From: Archilochus colubris
Lineage: Eukaryota; Chordata; Aves; Apodiformes; Trochilidae
Assembly: GCA_023079485.1 (NCBI GenBank)
Contig: CM041084.1
Location: 123,864,467-123,928,466 of the forward strand
DNA: 64,000 nt
Direction of reading: 5' to 3'
The notes under the pieces were generated by a model. It was not told the DNA's origin and did not search any database. It worked only from the letters and a program-made list of their open reading frames with translations. Below, one piece after another: positions 38,952 to 48,900 of this stretch. Each line of letters begins with the position of its first letter. The stretch's first letter is position 1. The translations under genes and the position numbers were made by a program.

Positions 38952-39444
38952 ATAGAATCATAGAATCAGCTGGGTTGGAAGGAACTTCTGAGATCATCAA
39001 GTCCAATCCTTGATCCACTACTGCTGCGGTTACCAGACCATGGCACATTCAGTCTCTTTTTAAATATCTCCAGGGATATTACTGACAGCTGCTTGGGAGA
39101 AGAGACCAACCCCCACCTGGCTACACCCTCCTTTCAGGGAGTTGTAGAGAGTGATGTGGTCTCCCCTGAGCCTCCTCTTCTCCAGGCTGAACAGCCCCAG
39201 CTCCCTCAGCCTCACCTCACAGGACTTGTGCTGGAGTCCCTTTAGCAGCCTAGTTGCTCTCCTTTGGCTCCAGGACCTCAATATCCTTCCTGAACTGAGG
39301 GGCCCAGGACTGGACACAGTAGTCAAACTGTGGCCTCACCAGGATAAGAATCCCTTCCCTGGACCTGCTGGCCACACTATTCCTGATACAGGCCAGGATG
39401 CCATTGGCCTTTTTGGCTACCTGGGCACACTGCTGGCTCATGTT
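38952..39444 (-). mobile_element. CR1 LINE inserted into another CR1
   Basis: A minus-strand CR1 3' fragment whose terminal repeats start exactly at 38952. The minus strand encodes [20 protein letters not shown] (39384-39441), then [20 protein letters not shown] and [20 protein letters not shown], much like the copy at 35522. It lacks about 150 bp of internal sequence (junction near 39075-39085), which removes the [20 protein letters not shown] to VVDSPSLE part. It also has the 5-nt deletion at 39267/39268 seen in the 35522 copy. Because it interrupts the plus-strand copy, it is the younger of the two. Confidence 0.94.
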
Positions 39445-39473
39445 TAGTCTGGAGAAAAGGAGGCTGATGAGAG
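39445..39473 (+). mobile_element. CR1 LINE, right remnant of the split copy
   Basis: TAGTCTGGAGAAAAGGAGGC and a few following bases are the direct continuation of the plus-strand CR1 broken at 38951 (the LFSLEKRRL coding segment). About 7 bp of target are missing between the two halves. The copy ends at about 39473 in unrelated AT-rich DNA, so the host CR1 had already lost its 3' end or lost it later. Confidence 0.8.
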
Positions 39474-40183
39474 AATTTAACTTTTTTCATTACTAACATT
39501 ACTACTAAAATATTCATCTCTCTAATTAATGAACATTTTAAAAAAATAACACAGAAGAGACCATGACTGAAGTTAATGCTTCAAAGAAGCTCTGTGTGCT
39601 AATTATCACTCACCAGTACTTTTCCTTAAAAATATGAAATCTGTCATAAGATAATATAAAGATAATTAATAATTTTGAAACTTATGTTGGGTAGTGATGC
39701 TTTGTTTTTCTTGAGTCTTACTTCATCTGAGGTGTTTCTGCTACTGAGACAACTAAGGATTCACATTTCATTTTCACTTTTTGTGTGCATGACAAAAATT
39801 AACCATTTTTCTAAGTTTTCCTATAAAAAAACATAGCCATCATGGCTAGGTATGAACTTCTAGAGGTGGACAATTTTATCATATTACAAAAATATGTGTT
39901 ATTATATTACTCAAAAAAAGATTTCAGTTTAAAATTTTAGTAAACCAAATTAAGCAGCTCTTAGAATAAAAATGCTTGACCATTTCTATTTACCTACAGC
40001 AAGACAAGTGATGTTATGTTGCTTCCAGTGAATATTTTACTTTTGTTTCCTTATCTATTTCTACTTAATATGAGTAGTAAAAATGATTCCATATATGATT
40101 GTAAGTGAATTTATATTCAAATAAGCATCACTGATTGTGGGACATGGAGCAAATATACTCAGGAAAGTGAGGTGTTTTAGCTG

Positions 40184-40216
40184 ATTTTTTTGTTAATTTT
40201 TTTGTTGTTGTTGTTG
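40184..40216 (+). repeat. T-rich/(GTT)n tract
   Basis: T runs followed by five GTT units. Confidence 0.85.
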
Positions 40217-41913
40217 CTTTGGTTTCTTTTTATGTCAAAAGAATAGTTTATTTGGAGATCCTGAAAGTTAAGCATCTCCAGAAGAAACTCAAAATATGTG
40301 TTGATTTTTCAAAAAGTGAATAGGAATATGCAAACAAACTGTTGGCAGAATGCAGAGAACACAGAAATGTGACAGCACTGCAGCCTGACGAAGAAAAAAA
40401 AAAAACGAAACAACTATAAAAAATTAAAAATAACTAGTAATAGGATCAGAAAACTGGAGGAATGCAAGATTTATTTGATGCTATTTGTGTGACTTGCATA
40501 ACCAGGTCTTGTAATAGTTTGGTGACAAATAATACAATACTCAGTGCATTACTATTGTAGTCCTCTTACAAACCCCAACTACAAAGCAGAGTAAAAATTA
40601 TTTGTAGCAGTGTCAAGGTTTAAGATCATATGTTTGCTTGAGTACAGTGTTTCCAAATTATTCTTTACTGTCACCACCAGGAGATTTCACAACAAAGTAA
40701 GAGATTACATAGTCTGCACTCTTCAGAAGCCATTGGATCTAAAAAAAAAAATTGTTTAGATGTATTCAACATAAGGTCCCAGGTTTTAATGAAACAAACA
40801 TTGAGAAAAAGGGAATTTAGAAAAAATCAAAATAACAGATAAAATGTAGTTGAACATTTGATTATATTATTGCTGTGGTTTAATAGCTATTTTCTAGAAA
40901 TGCATCTAGAAAAATAACCCACAATGCACTTCATTTCTTGGTGCAATAAGATCATGCATTGAGTGATGTTCTGAAAAAGTGGAAAATAGTATATTTCTCT
41001 AAATTAAGCCTCTAAGATGGTCAGTGTTATCTAAAGGAAGATGCCATTAGTCCCCTTAACTTCACTGAAGCTCTTCAAAACTATGAGCTCAAAACAGCCA
41101 AACAGATGAGTGAGCTATAAAACTCCAACATTTAATTGCAGCCAGCTTCAAATAATCTTAAATTGGTAATCAATTTTTTTTTCCCCAACCTTAAGGCAAC
41201 TATATTCCTAGAGAAACAATAAACTTTTGAGAACCAATGACTCTGCTCTCCCTGGTGCCCCTCAGGAAGTATGTGGAGTCAACAATACCATGAGTCCTTC
41301 AGCAAATGGTAAGAACAGCCAAGAACAAACATTCCTGGAGTCTCCAGTGGCACAGGAAGTAGTAGGGTAACATTGCCTCCTTCTAGTTATAAAGAGCATT
41401 TCAAAGATGATGTTCCAAATCCTTGGAAATGTCAGGATTAGTTGGTTTCCAACACTGCCAGCCCAAGCTGTACAAAAAGTCATCTAATGTTATGTAGTTT
41501 AAATTAAAATCTACCCCAGGGTTCCTCTCCCTGATAGGTGGATGTGTGCATAGATTAGATAGCTCTGCAAGAGTGAATTCATGTACATCTGTTTTTAATT
41601 GCAAAAGTGGATTTTTTGATGAGCAGCTTTTCTCAGTATGATAGTTACTATTAACTCCACAGCCTCTGGAAAATCATGCTTTTATTTCAGGTAAAAATAA
41701 AGCAGTAAAAGCAGATGACTTTAAAACTTATTAGACTTGATAAATAAAAAATCTTCAATCTATCTCTGAACAACCGAATAATAACCTTCTAACTCCTCAA
41801 ACTACTGAATTTTAAGTATTCTAACAAATGTCTTTGCTCAATAGGATTCTTAGAAAGCCACGACACAAATATTTATTTGCAGTTGGGGCCTGTATTACAA
41901 ATACTTTATACTG

Positions 41914-41950
41914 AAGAAGAAAAAAATAAAAAATAAAAAAAAATAAATAA
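41914..41950 (+). repeat. A-rich (AAATA)n tract
   Basis: A runs separated by single T, about 37 bases. Confidence 0.85.
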
Positions 41951-43209
41951 GAGAATTATAAAATTAGTCATATAATGTGTTTTCTTTAAAACGCCAGATA
42001 TTTTTTATTTTTCTACAGTGGTAGAAATCTGTGGTTCTGATGAAGCAGAAACTTCTCGTTCCCAATACAGCTTTTCTGACAGAAATCCTGTTTACTTACT
42101 TGAATATAATCATGTTTTTTCTTTTATTCATGTGTATCACAGGTGCATTTATGTAGGTAAGAGAGAAATCCCATGAAAAGAGAAATTCTTTATTGAGAAC
42201 TGTGCCGTGTTTTCCTTGTAGTTACCATAGTGGATATTTCTGAAATATCTTGTTTTTTCAATTCCATAAACTGTCCAGCTTGTCATTTCTGGAACCATAA
42301 ATGTTTGCAGAGCCATGAATATAACTGTTTGAGTTTCAGTAATTACCAGTCTGTAGGTTCAGCGAGAGAAAAATAACAACCTGTTCGCATAGTCAAACAG
42401 CTCCTAATGATCTATACTTAATGCAATTTCATATGTTGCTTGCCAGGTGAGAGAAAAACAGTGGAGTGTAAAATAAAAAGAAGAATCTCATTCCCCTCTC
42501 CAAGCTCCTCCACAAGAAATGGCAGAAGCAGCACTTAGCGTACAGGTGGTCCTGAGGCTGTTTCAGTCCAAATTGAGGACTGCTCAGCAGCTGCTGCTCA
42601 GAGGACTCCACAACACGTAGTTGCTGTTTAAGCAGCATTAACATTGGCCCAGTTACCATGCACTGAGCTGTGCTACATATGATGCTGCAGAGAAAAAGTG
42701 ATTTTGGGCTGTTAAAACCCTGTCCTCCAGTATGCTGAGAAAGCTCAGATGAATACCCACGGAGATCCTTCTAAGAGCTGTTAAGAGAGAACAGCATGGA
42801 GCTTGCAGTTGCATCAAAGATAGTGTATCAGATCAGTGCTATATAACAAATTAACACAGTTTTAAATGGTGAAGAAAGAGCAGCATGAATATGGGAGGCT
42901 GTTTAATTAATGTTTCCACTTCAATGGTTATCATTTGGAGAGTTTTAGTTTCACAGCATGTAAGTAGCTTAAAGAAATATTTCTGTTGGATCTTGCAATA
43001 TTACTACTGACTTAGAGATTTGCTGAATCACAATCCAACATTGACAACCATCCTCAGAACTATGCACACATCAAACTAATTGATACCTTTGACCTTTAAT
43101 ATTGATCAGAGAACTATTTTTCTGTGTATTATACTCACTGATTGATTCTTGAAAAGCACATTCATTTCTGTGGATTACATCTATCACCCAAGGTTCTTGA
43201 TGTCTTAAT

Positions 43210-43241
43210 TTTATATATAAAGCAATTTATATATAAAGCAA
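43210..43241 (+). repeat. Perfect 16-bp tandem duplication
   Basis: TTTATATATAAAGCAA occurs twice head to tail; each unit includes the palindrome TTTATATATAAA. Confidence 0.9.
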
Positions 43242-43429
43242 TAAGAATGATTTCATTAACAAGGAAAAACTAATTTAAAGTTTAAAAATGTTCCTTTCTT
43301 AGTCTCTGCTTATGGGCAAAACCCCATGATTCTTTAGACAATTCTGTCTGGCTCTTTTCACAGAAATTCTTCCATTTGTTCCACCTGCATGCCAGGCTGC
43401 ATGCTACGTTCATGCCTGTCTATTCCCAG

Positions 43430-43580
43430 TCGTGCTCAAGGACAGGTCCAGAGACATGAGCTCAAATTAAGAAAAATGAGATTCCACTTGCACACCAAAT
43501 TAAAAAAAAATTCTGTTGTGAAATCAGTCAAATATTTCCACAGGTTGCCCAAAGAAGCTGTGGATGCATCAGGGAAAGGT
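43430..43580 (+). mobile_element. Short decayed CR1 relic
   Basis: Plus-strand frame reading QGQVQRHELKLRKMRFHLHT, then LKKNSVVKSVKYFHRLPKEA and VDAS, which aligns by eye with [40 protein letters not shown] in the CR1 copy at 48350. No 3' UTR or terminal repeat follows; the sequence turns into unrelated, relatively G-rich DNA. Confidence 0.7.
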
Positions 43581-46136
43581 GGTGAGAGAAAGAGGGTCCA
43601 TGGACAGTCCCAGCCAAGGAGTGGTAACGAGTCAAGTCCAAGGTGACCCCAAGTATCCCTTCAGGACAGGCAAAAGCTTTAGGTGGACATAAGTTTACCT
43701 ACAATGTAAGTGCAAGGTCTATCTAGGAATCTCACAAAGCAGTTCAGAGACAGGTTTGGGCTCACGGTCACCTACAACTTGATGGAAGGCATGTCTGGGA
43801 GTCCAGACAGGACCTCGGAAAAGACCCTTGGAGAGGGAGGGGCAAGGAGGGGACAGTGTTGGCAGTATATATTACTTTTATATACAGTTCACATGTATTA
43901 ATTATCTGAAAAAATTATATTAAAAATTATTTTGGTAATTGTGTTTGCTACTTATTGTCAGAAGTATTTCTTAACCGTTAACAGAATGTATTTACCCTTT
44001 TTTCAATTTTCTTTTCTACTTTAAAGTTATACCCTATACATATCATAGGATATGTAATTTTAAAGAAAGTTCCATATATTTAAGATTATTATTGTTGTTG
44101 TTAATGTTATCATTTTGAAGCACAGAAGAGGGGCCATATGAATAAACTGATAATGATTGTCTATTTAAAGCATCTTTTCTGAGCTTCTCAGTATCCCAGC
44201 CAAAAGAAGAGCCCTAGTTATAAGATATAGGATATGCACGAAAAGAAGCAAAAATAAGATAATTAGACACACCATCATTTTTTATGCAGACAGCAAGAGC
44301 CTACTAGAAGTTTGAGTCTAAATCCTCTCCAGTAAAAATAATCCCTTCTACTGACTTTAGTAGGCATAGGTCACATCCTGGTGCAGCATAATATAAACAA
44401 GTAGAGAAAAGTCTGTTGACAGGGAGACATTTTAATATATAGGGTCCAATTAATCCTTAGATTAGAGACAAAAAATGACTTGTGGTTTTCAGCCTCTTCT
44501 ATCTGATTTTTTATTAGATATGAATAATCTTAATTTTTTTGCCTGAACCAGCTTTTCAAGAGCTCTTCTTGTAGTTGTCATGCAGTTTTAATACACAATG
44601 AACATTCATTACAGCAACATTAATCTGCCAGACATTACACTTCAAATAATTGCTGCCTGCCTTAATTCTTGGTTTGTCCTTTTATAAGCATTAATTACAT
44701 ATGTCAACAACAATCAGTTTAGAGGCAGATAATTGCAGGTATGGAAAAAGGTTACTCTTAGCAAATATCTACTTGAAATTTAATGTCTTTATAGTGTTAG
44801 GATTTTATTTACTTAAAAATCTTCACTGATTTGTTGGAGATCCCTTAGCTTAGCAATATAAACAAAATGGACAGTTTTTTATAATTTTCTGTGTATGTGT
44901 TTATCATACTAGTTACAGATTTAGGATTTTTTTTTAATAGCAGACAAGAAATTTAGATCCTTGTTAGTGATTTGGAGCAAGCTTAGAGGTATTTATAGAT
45001 ACTCATTTCACTCTTATATGTTACAAGAATTACTTAATAACATGCCTTTTTGAAGATACCTCTTATACTTTTTACCAGACTGCCTCAGTTGCAGTAATTT
45101 TGATAAAAGTTTCCAGCATCAGTGCTTGCCAATGCATTGCTCATGTATTTCATCATATAGATGCTCAGCATTCTGTCAGCTGTGTTATTTTTCTGGGTCT
45201 GCAAGTATGCTCTGCATTACAAATTTACCATAACATATTTTTTTAGACCCTTCTTGTTTTCATTCACTTTACTTAAAAGTAAATTCATCACTCATGACTG
45301 ACATACAGTACTGCTAAAAACATGAAGTGAAAGTGAACCAAAAACCTCTCTGGTTGTTTTCATACAGCATTTAATTATTTTTACTGGAAAAAAAGCCTCT
45401 TCTAATATCTGGTCCTTTCCAAATTAGAAATCTTATGCTACTCCTAGTGGGCATAGATGAGAAGTGGTCACTATTCTGATGTAATTATGGAATTTTACAT
45501 TCTGGGATACTGCTTTCATGTCTCCATCTCCTCTGCAGTGGATAATTTCAGCTTTTCTTTACAAGTCATGGTTTATAAACTTCTGATAATTTTACATGAG
45601 TGAGGTTAATTTCAACCTGCCAGATCCTTCTGATTTTTCTTTAGGCATACTAGGAATCACTTGCTGGCTGAAGTTTCACCAATATCTAGCAAAATGACAT
45701 AGCACCACTCTGATTTTCGTTAAAAAACATGTTTTCAAACTTGTCAGAGTGACATTGATTTCTCTTGATGCAATGGTCTGCTGCTATTGTTTGACCAATA
45801 TGCAGCTGGGCCAGGATAACTTCTAGTTCATTTTATTCTGCACTGCTCCGTGCCTGTTTTTCTTCCGATATTTTCTCACGTGCTCCAGTTCCCTAGACCT
45901 GATTTTTTTTTTCTTGTTCAGCTCAGCCACTTGCATCACATAGTACATCTCTGGAAGGTAGAGCATGAGTAGTTATACAGCCAACGTGCTGTCCTTGAAA
46001 CAGGGGAAAACAGGTAATTGCTCCCTGTCACTAAAAAAAAATGATCTGCAAGACAAACTTTGCTTCAGATTACCAGAACTATCTTGAATCTTGGTTCTAA
46101 TCTTCTAACAAAGTCAATTATCACTTTTTTAAACAT
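43581..46136. other. Unique non-coding DNA
   Basis: 43581-43870 is richer in G+C than its surroundings and unassigned. The rest is AT-rich without genes. The part at 44560-44740 carries several TAATTA/ATTAAT homeodomain-type words in otherwise complex sequence and could be a conserved non-coding element, which cannot be tested here. Confidence 0.5.
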
Positions 46137-46144
46137 ATGTGGTT
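46137..46144 (+). other. Target-site duplication, left copy
   Basis: ATGTGGTT, repeated exactly at 46625-46632 on the far side of the palindromic element. If the element is read as starting TG and ending CA, the duplication is the inner TGTGGT (6 bp) instead. Confidence 0.8.
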
Positions 46145-46318
46145 GTAGAGAGACATTGTCAACCAGGTGCCTTGAATTGCCAGTGAGGGGGTGTGAGTCC
46201 ACCTGTGCCTGATTAGGACAGGCCCCTATTGGGCATGAGCAAGACCAGGGGGCCAATAAAGGTGAAACTCACAGCCACAGACTAGCTCACTCCTGAACAC
46301 TGTATTACCTTTATTGTG

Positions 46319-46357
46319 CCACGAGAGCTCAATGCCTCTAAGGTGAGGCTCTCGTGG
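46319..46357 (+). repeat. 10-bp perfect hairpin in the left arm
   Basis: CCACGAGAGC (46319-46328) is the exact complement of GCTCTCGTGG (46348-46357). The right arm has only a decayed counterpart (GCGCTAGTGG against CCACAGAGAGC), so the inner part of the palindrome is not a simple mirror copy. Confidence 0.85.
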
Positions 46358-46366
46358 CGCAGCTGG
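46355..46366 (+). promoter_or_regulatory. Putative pol III A box
   Basis: TGGCGCAGCTGG fits TRGCNNAGYNGG at every position. Confidence 0.65.
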
Positions 46367-46400
46367 TTAAGACCCAGTACTGCAATGCCAAAGGCCCTGT

Positions 46401-46409
46401 GTTCGAGAC
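46401..46409 (+). promoter_or_regulatory. Putative pol III B box
   Basis: GTTCGAGAC fits GWTCRANNC at every position. No run of four or more T follows closely within the element, so a transcript would extend into the right arm and fold back on itself. Confidence 0.65.
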
Positions 46410-46624
46410 TCCACAGAGAGCCTCACCTTGGAGGCAATGAGCGCTAGTGGCACAATAAAGGTAATACAGTGTTCGGGAGTGAGCTAGTCTGTGGCTGTGA
46501 GTTTCACCTTTATTGGCCCCCTGGTCTTGCTCATGCCCAATAGGGGCCTGTCCTAATCAGGCACAGGTGGACTCACACCCCCTCACTGGCAATTCAAGGC
46601 ACCTGGTTGACAATGTCTCTCTAC

Positions 46625-46632
46625 ATGTGGTT
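46625..46632 (+). other. Target-site duplication, right copy
   Basis: ATGTGGTT, identical to 46137-46144. Confidence 0.8.
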
Positions 46633-48349
46633 ATACTTATGAGAATACAGGAAGTCTTTTTTTCTTGCACACACTGAATCCAGGCTAAAACTCCAGGAAA
46701 CACCGTAAGGAAAACTTACTTCTGAAATCTAGCATAATCAAGGTCACAAATGGTGAGACTATAAGATACATTCAGCAGGCTGGGTGAATGCATTACACAT
46801 CACCAGTACAGGTTCTATTTTTTTATTATCTAGATTTTCTAGAGATAATTTTTACTCAAATATTAAGATTTGTTTTACTCAAATATTAACTTCATAGAAA
46901 GGAACATAAATAAGGTCTGTGCCTCTCCACATCCCACCAGTATGGGAGACAGGTGGAAAAAGATGTTTGAACAATTTCTCATATGACAGCCTGTACTGAA
47001 ATGACTCAAACTGACAATGAACTGAAGAACAGAAAATTGATTAAGGCAAAATAGATAGCAAGCTTCTCATGCTAATTAAAACATGTAAAAATATAGAGGC
47101 TCATATAAAAATATAGAGGCTCATTATTAAGACTATCAGATTTCAAGTTATGAAGAGATTTTTTAAAAAGAGAATTACTTTTTTTTCTACTTGTGTAATC
47201 TACTGATGCAGTGCATTAATAAAAACATACAGCACTTTCAGAAAATGTTGATAATTAGTTGTTGGTACTTAGCTACTGGTGACAGTTGTATATCATATAT
47301 TCTTAACTTCTATTCTATTCAGGTACTAATGGTTAATGCTAGAAGCATAATTAGCATACCAGGACATGATGATTCATGCTGTTATTGATTTTGTTGCAGC
47401 CAGCTTTATGTTTCCATGCCAAAATTGTCATATTGATTACCTGTGGTTACTGGTATGCAACCCTTACATCAGATTTCTGTCTAGACAATAACAACTTTTG
47501 TAAAATATTTAATAACAGTCTCCATGACCTAGGAATTTTCTTGAAGCTTAGTTTTACTTGCTTATTTTAATTTTAAAGACTGTCAGCAATGAAAATACAG
47601 TATGATTTTTCTGATCTGGGGACCTTAAGTAATATTTTTCTGGAAGCTATGCTTTTCTGAATGTTGTTTTAAAAATGAAGAGTACATTATAGAACTGAAG
47701 AATTTTAGTGTATTGTGTTTACCAATAAAAAACGGGGGGCAGGGTACTGGAAGCTGCTAAAAACATTTCACATCAGAAGAAATTTAGCTGTAACAAAAGC
47801 ACTCAAGCCAGACATTTTGAATGCAAAGAATACACTTTTGTATGCTAATATGTTTAATCCATCAGTTATCTCAGGAATTAAGAGCTAGATGGTCTTTCAT
47901 GTGGGAAAAATGCACTCCTCTGAGTAGAGCACACAAAACCCTGTCAAAATCTGAACAGGTTTTGCTTGCAGATACAAAATACCTATCCATATAGTTGAAT
48001 ATAGCTGCAACTCACCACAGCCATTTTTTTTGGAAATGGGAGCTCAGGAGAGTAATCACACACTCCCCTGCAGTCTTCCCAGACCAGCTAATTCTAATGG
48101 ATAGGGATTCAGGCTAGAAGCATATGGGGAAAAGCAGAAAGAGACAAAGGTATATATGGAGTCGCAAGGCAGCTGAATGGGTATGTCAAGATCATCAATG
48201 TTGCATTCTTTGATTTCATAGCTATAACTGTCTGTGTGCTGATATTAAGAACAGTTGCAACACAAAAAGATAATTATGTGTGTGAATGGTTTGCATAGGC
48301 TGTTGGACTCATATTTGCACTGAGTTCATATCCTTGAAATTCACATTCT
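46633..48349. other. Unique AT-rich non-coding DNA
   Basis: No gene. Includes an imperfect repeat of TTTTACTCAAATATTAA at about 46851-46888 and a 20-bp tandem duplication at 47086-47125. The part at 47320-47420 has complex, balanced sequence that could be conserved non-coding DNA. Confidence 0.5.
47086..47125 (+). repeat. 20-bp tandem duplication
   Basis: TAAAAATATAGAGGCTCATA followed by the same unit with one mismatch at its last base. Confidence 0.9.
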
Positions 48350-48900
48350 GCCCCTGTACTCAGCCCTCGTGAGGCCACACCTTGAGTACTGTGTCCAGTT
48401 CTGGGCCCCCCAGTTCAGGAAGGATATCGAGGTCCTGGAGCAGGTCCAAAGGAGGGCAACCAGGCTGGTGAAGGGACTCGAGCATAGACCCTACGAGGAG
48501 AGGCTGAGAGAACTGGGGTTGTTCAGCCTAAAGAAGAGGAGGCTCAGGGGAGACCTCATTGCTGTCTACAACTACCTGAAAGGAAGGTGTAGCCAGGTGG
48601 GGGTTGGGCTCTTTTACCAAACGACTTTCAACAAGACAAGAGGGCATGGACTTAAGTTGCGCCAGGGGAAGTTTAGGTTAGATATTAGAAAGAATTTCTT
48701 TATGGAAAGAGTGATCCGTCATTGGAATGGGCTGCCCACTGAAGTGGTGGATTCTCCGTCCCTGGAGATATTTAAAAAAAGACTGGATGTGGCACTCAGT
48801 GCCATGGTCTAGCAACCGCAACGGTGGTTCAAGGGTTGGACTCGATGATCTCTGAGGTCCCTTCCAACCCAGCCAATTCTATGATTCTATGATTCTATGA
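48350..48900 (+). mobile_element. CR1 LINE, well-preserved 3' fragment
   Basis: A young plus-strand CR1 copy, 5'-truncated at the [15 protein letters not shown] segment. One uninterrupted frame (about 48351-48812) encodes the C-terminal part of ORF2: [80 protein letters not shown], then [19 protein letters not shown] and [12 protein letters not shown] and a TAG stop. The 3' UTR follows with GGTTGGACTCGATGATCTCT and three terminal ATTCTATG repeats to 48900. Absence of stops or frameshifts over 460 bp indicates a recent insertion. The ATG at 48369 is an internal methionine, not a translation start. No catalytic domain remains. Confidence 0.96.

Larger units (their letters stand above)
39474..43429. 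other. Unique AT-rich non-coding DNA
   Basis: No gene recognised. Contains a T/GTT-rich tract (40184-40216), a poly-A run near 40395-40407, an AAATA-rich tract (41914-41950) and an exact 16-bp tandem duplication (43210-43241). Frames at 41262-41604 and 42429-42659 have no recognised relative. Confidence 0.55.
46348..46421 (+). ncRNA. tRNA-like region at the palindrome tip
   Basis: A 74-nt segment with tRNA geometry: GCTCTC (46348-46353) pairs with GAGAGC (46416-46421) as an acceptor-like stem; TGGCGCAGCTGG (46355-46366) matches the pol III A-box consensus at the place of tRNA positions 8-19; and GTTCGAGAC (46401-46409) matches the B box. The 34 nt between the boxes is the normal tRNA spacing. 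The D stem and T stem pair poorly and no convincing anticodon arm is seen, so it is a tRNA-derived sequence or promoter rather than a working tRNA gene. The head resembles the GTGGCGCAA class seen in arginine and tryptophan tRNAs, but the isotype is not assigned. Confidence 0.6.
46145..46624. mobile_element. Palindromic transposable element with tRNA-like core
   Basis: A 480-bp non-coding element made of two inverted arms (46145-46357 and 46411-46624) around a 53-nt loop. The outer 176 bp of the arms (46145-46320 and 46449-46624) differ at one base; the inner 38 bp differ by four substitutions and one indel. Flanking ATGTGGTT copies show that it inserted as a unit. Termini read GTAGAGAGACATTG and its complement. 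With an 8-bp duplication this resembles a hAT-type MITE or foldback element; with the adjoining T and A it reads TG...CA with a 6-bp duplication, as in LTR elements. The arms contain AATAAA twice (as AATAAAGGTG and AATAAAGGTA) and no open frame of note. No transposase is encoded, so movement would need an enzyme from elsewhere. Family not recognised. Confidence 0.85.

Noticed and set aside
46348..46421. Functional tRNA gene
   Set aside because: A and B boxes and an acceptor-like stem exist, but D and T stems pair poorly and no convincing anticodon arm is visible; it lies inside a mobile palindrome.
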